Shown here one piece after another: positions 28,382 to 33,415 of a stretch of DNA of 33,415 nt. Source of the stretch: a virus; IMG/VR virus record IMGVR_UViG_3300041418_000099, positions 1-33,415 of that record; one strand, given 5' to 3'. The translations under genes were made by a program, and so were the position numbers. A model generated the notes under the pieces. It did not search any database and had not been told where the DNA came from. It saw only the letters and a program-made list of their open reading frames with translations. The first letter of the stretch is position 1, and each line of letters begins with the position of its first letter.

Positions 28382-29538
28382 CAGATGACTACCTTCTTGA
28401 ATTGTGCGAGTTCGGCCCGCACCTGCTCCGGCATCCCGCTCTTGAAGTCGGCGAGCGTGTAGGTGTAGTCGCCGAGCCGCTCCTCCTTGAGCGCGAGGTC
28501 TTTGGAAATCATGTTGTATTTGAACTTCACCAACTCCAGACACGCGAGTTCGAGTTCGTACGGTATCTGCTGATATCCGGCCCAGTAGGTGATAAAGTAT
28601 TCCAGGCTCCGAGAGAACCCGCTCGGGTAGTAGAGAATGCCGGGATTGCGCCGCTCATCCGAGCCCGGTCCTTTCTCGAAGAGGTAGTAGTCGAGATAAA
28701 AATTCGTGACCTCGATGCCCAGCCGGCGCGGATAACAATCCCAGCGGGCTCCGTAGGACGGGAGCAACTCTGTCGTCTGCAAATTTGAGACGTAGATGTT
28801 GTTGGCGAAATAGATGCCATAGAGTTCGAGATACCAGCCGGGGACCGCGTTGATAGCGTCGCGCAGAAGTCCGATGTTCGCATAATCGGAAAGTTTCAGC
28901 GTGGCGACGGTCACGTTGTCCGCCGTCAGGATGAACGATGTGTCGGTGATTTCGATGTACGCGGTGCTGGCGGCGTTCGAGCAAGCGATGAGCCCCGCCG
29001 TCGTGCGTCCGCACTTAATGCTGTTGACGCGGTTCACCGGATACTGGTCCAGCACGAGGCGCGGGTTGTCGTTGCCCCAGTAGACTTCGTTCGTATATTG
29101 ACGGGCGACGAATTTGCGGTTGCAATAGCGCTCGATATAGTCCGAGGCGCGCTCGATGAGCCGCTCAACAGTCCATGCATCGATGGTCTGCAACGTCGTC
29201 GGCGCGTTGAGGCACGCCATTGACCCAGTCGAGACAAGATAAGCAGAGTCGGATTGCTCCGCGCAGAGTAGGCCTGCCGACCAGCCGGAGGTTGCGTTGA
29301 TGCCGGCAACGAGTTCGACCATCGTGTTGTAGTCGGGGTCGGTGAACGTGAACGTCGTTGTCCCGCCATCTGTCCCACCCGTTATGATGAGCGTCAAGGC
29401 AGCGCTGGACGCCTCGACGGTAGCGGCGGTCGCGTCCGTTGCGGTCGCGGAAACCCAGAGTGCGTTCTTGCGCGGCGATACGCCGAGATAGGCGAGCGCC
29501 TCGTCGGTCGATGTCAATGCGTATTTATTCAGACTCAT
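28381..29538 (-). CDS. Head-tail connector (gp6/gp15-like) with inserted beta domain
   Basis: 385 residues. The start (TSTDEALAYLGV), AWTVERLIERASDYIERYCNR and the late WAGYQQIPYELELACLELVKFKYN are the helical elements of head-tail connectors that sit below the portal. Two insertions, about residues 27-115 and 185-250, are beta-rich (TLIITGGTDGGTTTFTFTD), making it more than twice the normal length. AGGAG site. Confidence 0.7.
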   Translation of the reverse strand: MSLNKYALTSTDEALAYLGVSPRKNALWVSATATDATAATVEASSAALTLIITGGTDGGTTTFTFTDPDYNTMVELVAGINATSGWSAGLLCAEQSDSAYLVSTGSMACLNAPTTLQTIDAWTVERLIERASDYIERYCNRKFVARQYTNEVYWGNDNPRLVLDQYPVNRVNSIKCGRTTAGLIACSNAASTAYIEITDTSFILTADNVTVATLKLSDYANIGLLRDAINAVPGWYLELYGIYFANNIYVSNLQTTELLPSYGARWDCYPRRLGIEVTNFYLDYYLFEKGPGSDERRNPGILYYPSGFSRSLEYFITYWAGYQQIPYELELACLELVKFKYNMISKDLALKEERLGDYTYTLADFKSGMPEQVRAELAQFKKVVI

Positions 29539-29547
29539 GGCTGACTC

Positions 29548-29823
29548 CTAGAGCGGTTCCTCGACCTCGAACGATGAGGTATCGCCATAGCCCTTCCAGT
29601 CGGGCGTCTCGACGTATGCTTGTATCTGCCAACGGCCGGCCTCGTTCAAATCGTTCGCCACGGTGATGTAATAAATCTCGGTCGTCCCGACCACCGCCGC
29701 AGTCCAGACGCCCTCGATGCCGGAGGGGGTGCGGTAGTGGATTTGGGCCAGGGTCGCGGCGGTGACGACCGCTCCGCAGTCCAGGATGATCGTGGTGTCC
29801 GCTTCTCCGATGTAGATTGGCAT
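29548..29823 (-). CDS. Small beta-sandwich structural protein (BppU N-terminal-like)
   Basis: 91 residues. IYIGEADTTIILDCGAVVTAATLAQIHYRTPSG, then VWTAAVVGTTEIYYIT and GRWQIQAYVETPDWKG follow the pattern of the N-terminal domain of phage upper baseplate proteins and related small structural proteins. AGGAGAG site. Confidence 0.65.
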   Translation of the reverse strand: MPIYIGEADTTIILDCGAVVTAATLAQIHYRTPSGIEGVWTAAVVGTTEIYYITVANDLNEAGRWQIQAYVETPDWKGYGDTSSFEVEEPL

Positions 29824-29833
29824 AATGGCTCTC

Positions 29834-32515
29834 CTATGGAATGATGCGTCCCGTGAGCAGAATCCGGCGGTTGATGACCGATGGCTCCTCCTCGTCCGTG
29901 ATGATGACGATGGGGCTCTGGAGCCGGATGGTGCGATCGATGATGCTCGCTCCCGCTACGAGCCGATGGCACCGAGTGATTTTCACCTTCGGTTTGATGG
30001 TGCAGAAGCGCCCGTGGTTCGCCGCCACCGGGACCGTCACGTTAACGATGGCCCCGACGGATACATAGACGCTCGGTGCCGTGAACCGTCCAGCGAGGGG
30101 AGCGGGATTGACCGTTATTGAGCCGCTGGCCCTGATGCTCGGGTTGACCGCTGTAAAGGTTCCGCTAACCGGGCTTGGCGTAATGACCGTCGAAATCAAG
30201 AATGACGGGGCAACGGCAGAGAACCGGCCGCCGCCAGGGACGACAGAAACATTCACGTCGCCTTCCGCATTTTGGGCTGGCGCGTAGAACTCACCCTCTA
30301 TGGCGATGACTTCAACAACGATGCCGATGCTCTGTCCGGTTATAGATAGCGACGGGGGCACTGCGCTGAACTTACCTGACACGGGTGCCCCATTCACCAC
30401 AGCGGAGCTCGCAAGAACCGGCCCAGCCTGCGAGAACTGTCCAGCGATAGCATCCGGCGAGGCCGCAACGGCCACGCTGGGCGTTGGGCCCATCTGACTG
30501 AACTGCCCGGTGATAGCATTGACGGACACGGTGATGCTGACCGTCGTGGCAATAATTGGCACAGCTACCGAGAACTGACCCCCGACCGCACTCGGGAAGA
30601 TAACGGTCATCTCGCTGATTTGCAGGCTTGGCGCTGGCAGCATGAACTGGCCCGTGATTAGAGAGGCGGTCACGATGGCAGACGCTGGCATTACCGGGGG
30701 CGGAGCTATGAATTGCCCGGCGATCGCATTCGGAGCAACCACGGTGCTTGCCACTACCGTCGGGGTCGGCAACGAGAACTGCCCATCAATATCATATGGA
30801 ATTAGAACGGCGTCTATTGCGCTCGTCAGATATGGACATAAGAACTGACCGGAGACCGCGTTCGGCGTGACGCCCGCCAGTGCATTAAAGAAGAGCGTCG
30901 GGGCGACCGCTGTAAATGTTCCGACGACGGGGGCAGTGACGTATAATGGAGACACGCTCAAGGATGGGTTATTCGGGATGATAAACTGACCGGCGATGGG
31001 AGCGACAACGATAGTTATGTTTGCCTGGCCGGTCTGGGTGGTCACTGTCGGTCCGGCCAGAACGTATGATCCCGGCAATGGAGGCATAGACAACAGCGCG
31101 GAAATCGATAGCGACGGGTTATTCGGGGCGACGAACTGCCCTGTGGCGGGGCCAGGGGTAACGAGCGTTCCAATATAGACACTCGGAATGCCGGAAATGA
31201 ACGCACTGCCTATGGCATCGGCAACGAGAATCGTAGAAATTGAAAGCGCCGGATTATTCGGTGCGATGAATTGCCCTGTGACGGGAGCCAGAACGATTGT
31301 GATTTGCGTAACAACCGATGGCGCGATGCTTGAATACTGACCAGCGATGGCATTGGGGGCTATAAGCGACGATCCGCTCGGAGAAGCCGATGCCTGCGAG
31401 AACTGCCCCGTAATAGGCGTCGGGATGACCGTGCAGTTGAATATCACGAGCAGCGTTGGGATAACGGGTGCGAATGTCCCGGTGATCGGTGCGGTGACGA
31501 TAACGGCGGATGCCGTTAAGGCTGGGGCGATCTGGCTGAACTGCCCGCCTATCGCGTTGGGCGCGGCGACGAGGCCGGTGAGCAAAGTCGGGGCGACCGT
31601 ACCGAAGTGACCCGCAATAGGTGCAGGCAAGACGACGACGCTGGCCGTGACGGTCGGGGCCGGTAAGTTGAACTGCCCTGCGAGCACCGGGGTGGCAATA
31701 AGCGCACCAGCCAGCACAGTCGAGGCGACCGTTGAGAATAGGCCGGAGATGGCGTTAGCAGCGACAGAGGCCCAGCCCGCAACGGTCGAAGCGATAGCCG
31801 CGAATAATCCGCCGACGGGGTCCGGCGTGATCGTGATGCTTGCTGGGTTGGCGATAGAAATAGTCGGGCCAACCGTAGCGAATTGACTCGTGATCGGAGC
31901 GACGCTTTCCCAAGTATCGACCTCGATTGCCGGGGCGTTTGGGGCGATGACCTGGCCCGTTGATGGAGAAGGGGCAATGACGGCGCTCGCCGCCGCTGTC
32001 GCTCCAATCGCCGCCATTGCCCCAGCGACAGGGCTGGGAGTTATAGTCACGGAAGTGGCCGGTGGCGTGACTCCGGCTCGGATGGAGTACCCATAATTTT
32101 CTGTCGCGTCAATGGTCCCGAAGGGGTCGGGGAGGGCCCCGTATGTGACTACTTTGTATGAGTCCTGTTTGGCCGTATTGCAGTAAAAGTACAATGCTCC
32201 ATCGGGGTTAAACGCCAGCCAGTAATAAGTCCCCGAAGTCACGGCCAGCGACAACCCGGTGATGGATTGCCATCCGGTGCCAGGATTGGTTAGAACTCCA
32301 GCGTCCAGTAACAGGGCACCGGGCTGGGTGGTGCTCCCGGTGTCCGCATAAACACCGAGATGTGTATGCCCGGTATAAGCGGAATAGACATTAAGGCCGA
32401 TTTCGGTCAGCGTCCCAGTAGTGCCACATAAGCATCGAACAGCTCCCTGATAACCCCCGGTCCAGTCAATATGACCGTTGCCGTTATCGTTATTGCCGAA
32501 ATAACTTATGGACAC
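29834..32515 (-). CDS. Giant repeat fibre protein, about 30 short repeats
   Basis: 893 residues. Residues 1-150 are a beta-sandwich (GHTHLGVYADTGS, GALLLDAGV) like one in the tail fibre at 15593-16561. Residues about 155-840 consist of about 30 units of 21-31 residues around a core of I-x-G-Q-F type (AITGQFS, AIAGQFI, PVSGKFS), followed by a Pro two to five residues on and a Ser/Val strand. The end (KITRCHRLVAGASIIDRTIRL) is distinct. GTG at 32515 is preferred to TTG at 32518 because of spacing from GAGG. Likely a long head or tail fibre. No known repeat family recognised. Confidence 0.7.
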   Translation of the reverse strand: MSISYFGNNDNGNGHIDWTGGYQGAVRCLCGTTGTLTEIGLNVYSAYTGHTHLGVYADTGSTTQPGALLLDAGVLTNPGTGWQSITGLSLAVTSGTYYWLAFNPDGALYFYCNTAKQDSYKVVTYGALPDPFGTIDATENYGYSIRAGVTPPATSVTITPSPVAGAMAAIGATAAASAVIAPSPSTGQVIAPNAPAIEVDTWESVAPITSQFATVGPTISIANPASITITPDPVGGLFAAIASTVAGWASVAANAISGLFSTVASTVLAGALIATPVLAGQFNLPAPTVTASVVVLPAPIAGHFGTVAPTLLTGLVAAPNAIGGQFSQIAPALTASAVIVTAPITGTFAPVIPTLLVIFNCTVIPTPITGQFSQASASPSGSSLIAPNAIAGQYSSIAPSVVTQITIVLAPVTGQFIAPNNPALSISTILVADAIGSAFISGIPSVYIGTLVTPGPATGQFVAPNNPSLSISALLSMPPLPGSYVLAGPTVTTQTGQANITIVVAPIAGQFIIPNNPSLSVSPLYVTAPVVGTFTAVAPTLFFNALAGVTPNAVSGQFLCPYLTSAIDAVLIPYDIDGQFSLPTPTVVASTVVAPNAIAGQFIAPPPVMPASAIVTASLITGQFMLPAPSLQISEMTVIFPSAVGGQFSVAVPIIATTVSITVSVNAITGQFSQMGPTPSVAVAASPDAIAGQFSQAGPVLASSAVVNGAPVSGKFSAVPPSLSITGQSIGIVVEVIAIEGEFYAPAQNAEGDVNVSVVPGGGRFSAVAPSFLISTVITPSPVSGTFTAVNPSIRASGSITVNPAPLAGRFTAPSVYVSVGAIVNVTVPVAANHGRFCTIKPKVKITRCHRLVAGASIIDRTIRLQSPIVIITDEEEPSVINRRILLTGRIIP

Positions 32516-32522
32516 CAATGCC

Positions 32523-33107
32523 TCAGTAGTTCATCTTCACTATCGTCGAAACATGGGCTCCGCTAGCCAGGTTAGTCGTGACGGAGATGGATGGAACCGC
32601 CAATGCGAATGTGCCGGCAAGAGCATTTGGGGTAGGGGTAATGCTGGCCCCGCCCGTCGTGTAGGTGGCGTAGATGGAAACCAACCCTGTAAATTCGGAG
32701 CCCAAGAGGGGATTGGGCCAAGTTGGGAAGGTGCCCGGGACCGACATTATCGAGAAAACACCGCTAGCGTCGTATTTTGTATAAACGGCCGTCCCGTTCG
32801 TCCAAATCTCAAGGTAGAAATCCCCCGCCACGGCGACATAGGGAGTGACAAGATTTTGCGTTCTCCAGTCATAGGCCGAGATGATGGCAGCCGGCGCAGT
32901 GTAGCCGACCAACGCCCCGTCCCCGCCGCCGGTGACCGTGTAAAGGGCGAATGAATAGCTCCCAGACCCGCTGTCCTGACCGAAGTACGCGGTAATCGAG
33001 GTGATAATCCCCGCCTCGGCCAGGGTGGCCTTGCCGCCGAGAACGCCGTATGACCCGGAGATGTTGAGCCAGCTGGCTCCGATGTTCTGATTGCCGAAAA
33101 CGGACAT
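32523..33107 (-). CDS. Fibre-like beta-sandwich protein with one terminal repeat unit
   Basis: 194 residues from an ATG after AGGAG. Beta-sandwich (ITSITAYFGQDSGSGSYSFALY; DFYLEIWTNGTAVYTKY) related to the N-terminal part of the next gene. Its C-terminus ASITPTPNALAGTFALAVPS is exactly one unit of the repeat expanded in the next protein. The role is structural, by position and pattern. Confidence 0.65.
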   Translation of the reverse strand: MSVFGNQNIGASWLNISGSYGVLGGKATLAEAGIITSITAYFGQDSGSGSYSFALYTVTGGGDGALVGYTAPAAIISAYDWRTQNLVTPYVAVAGDFYLEIWTNGTAVYTKYDASGVFSIMSVPGTFPTWPNPLLGSEFTGLVSIYATYTTGGASITPTPNALAGTFALAVPSISVTTNLASGAHVSTIVKMNY

Positions 33108-33116
33108 TTTAGTCTC

Positions 33117-33415
33117 CTATCTCGGATACGGATGAGCGCCCTGGTCCGGGGCCGTTCCGTAGAGGACGCGCACCCCGTCCGACTTTTTGTAGAGCCACAC
33201 GGAATCCCCATTGCTCCAACTCAGGGCGGAGGCCAGGGTAATCGTCTTGGTGTCGTAGTTTATGAACGAAATCTGAGCGATGTTTCCTACCGTCCCTATC
33301 GCTATCCAATCTGGGAACAGCGTCACGCCGCGGGCCAAGTCCGACCCCCAAGTTCCGTCTTGGAAGGGAACAACACTCCCTGTTGCAAGGGGAGTAACGA
33401 CAAGCGTCACGGAAG
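33117..33415 (-). CDS. Structural protein, 5-prime end beyond the window
   Basis: At least 98 codons; the frame is open to the right edge, and the GTG at 33410 need not be the start. Beta-rich (ISFINYDTKTITLASALSW) and ends VRVLYGTAPDQGAHPYPR, like the ends of beta-helix or lectin-like fibre proteins. Probably a fibre or head decoration component. Confidence 0.55.
   Translation of the reverse strand, partial: SVTLVVTPLATGSVVPFQDGTWGSDLARGVTLFPDWIAIGTVGNIAQISFINYDTKTITLASALSWSNGDSVWLYKKSDGVRVLYGTAPDQGAHPYPR

Overview
The window is a piece of a tailed double-stranded DNA bacteriophage genome, probably a siphovirus with a long tail. It has a 728-residue tape measure gene, a tail chaperone pair joined by a -1 frameshift, and a tail tube / terminator / head-closure set. 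There is no contractile sheath gene. The capsid and terminase genes must lie beyond the right edge. The host looks Gram-negative, because the phage carries an outer-membrane beta-barrel-like protein and a BamE/SmpA-like lipoprotein. Strong AGGAGG ribosome binding sites and sigma70-type promoters are used throughout; I cannot name the host.

Left arm (12-12608, minus strand): a tightly packed operon in which genes commonly overlap by ATGA, GTGA or TTGA. From its promoter side it carries small unknown genes, a BamE-like lipoprotein, a terminator/promoter pair near 10.9-11.0 kb, a RecT annealing protein, a replisome-organiser replication protein with internal repeats, an HNH protein, a RusA resolvase fused to zinc fingers, a Lar-like antirestriction candidate, many tiny membrane or zinc proteins, an outer-membrane barrel protein and an RNA ligase at the far end. 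Several genes are too short for routine ORF calling and were read directly.

Centre (12.6-15.6 kb): a divergent control region. Leftward, one promoter feeds the early operon through a long structured leader. Rightward, two promoters feed a Ro60/Y RNA locus: two Y-RNA-like genes whose tRNA mimic is a circularly permuted tRNA core, four copies of a fixed-spacing 22-nt motif each closed by its own different helix, and then a full-length Ro60 orthologue (rsr) with an intact MIDAS. The RNAs probably tether Ro60 to a host nuclease such as PNPase, as in known Rsr-YrlA particles. This is the most notable system in the window.

Right arm (15.6-33.4 kb, minus strand): the structural operon. Transcription runs from fibre-like genes, including an 893-residue protein of about 30 short repeats, through the head-tail connector, head closure and gp10-like genes. 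It then passes a methyltransferase and an 868-residue four-domain enzyme (glycosyltransferase, LicD-like, cytidylyltransferase, glycosyltransferase) inserted between head-tail and tail genes. After these come tail terminator, tail tube, chaperones, tape measure, distal tail and hub proteins and a tail fibre. A two-gene HNH/zinc-finger cassette sits on the plus strand inside this operon with its own promoter.
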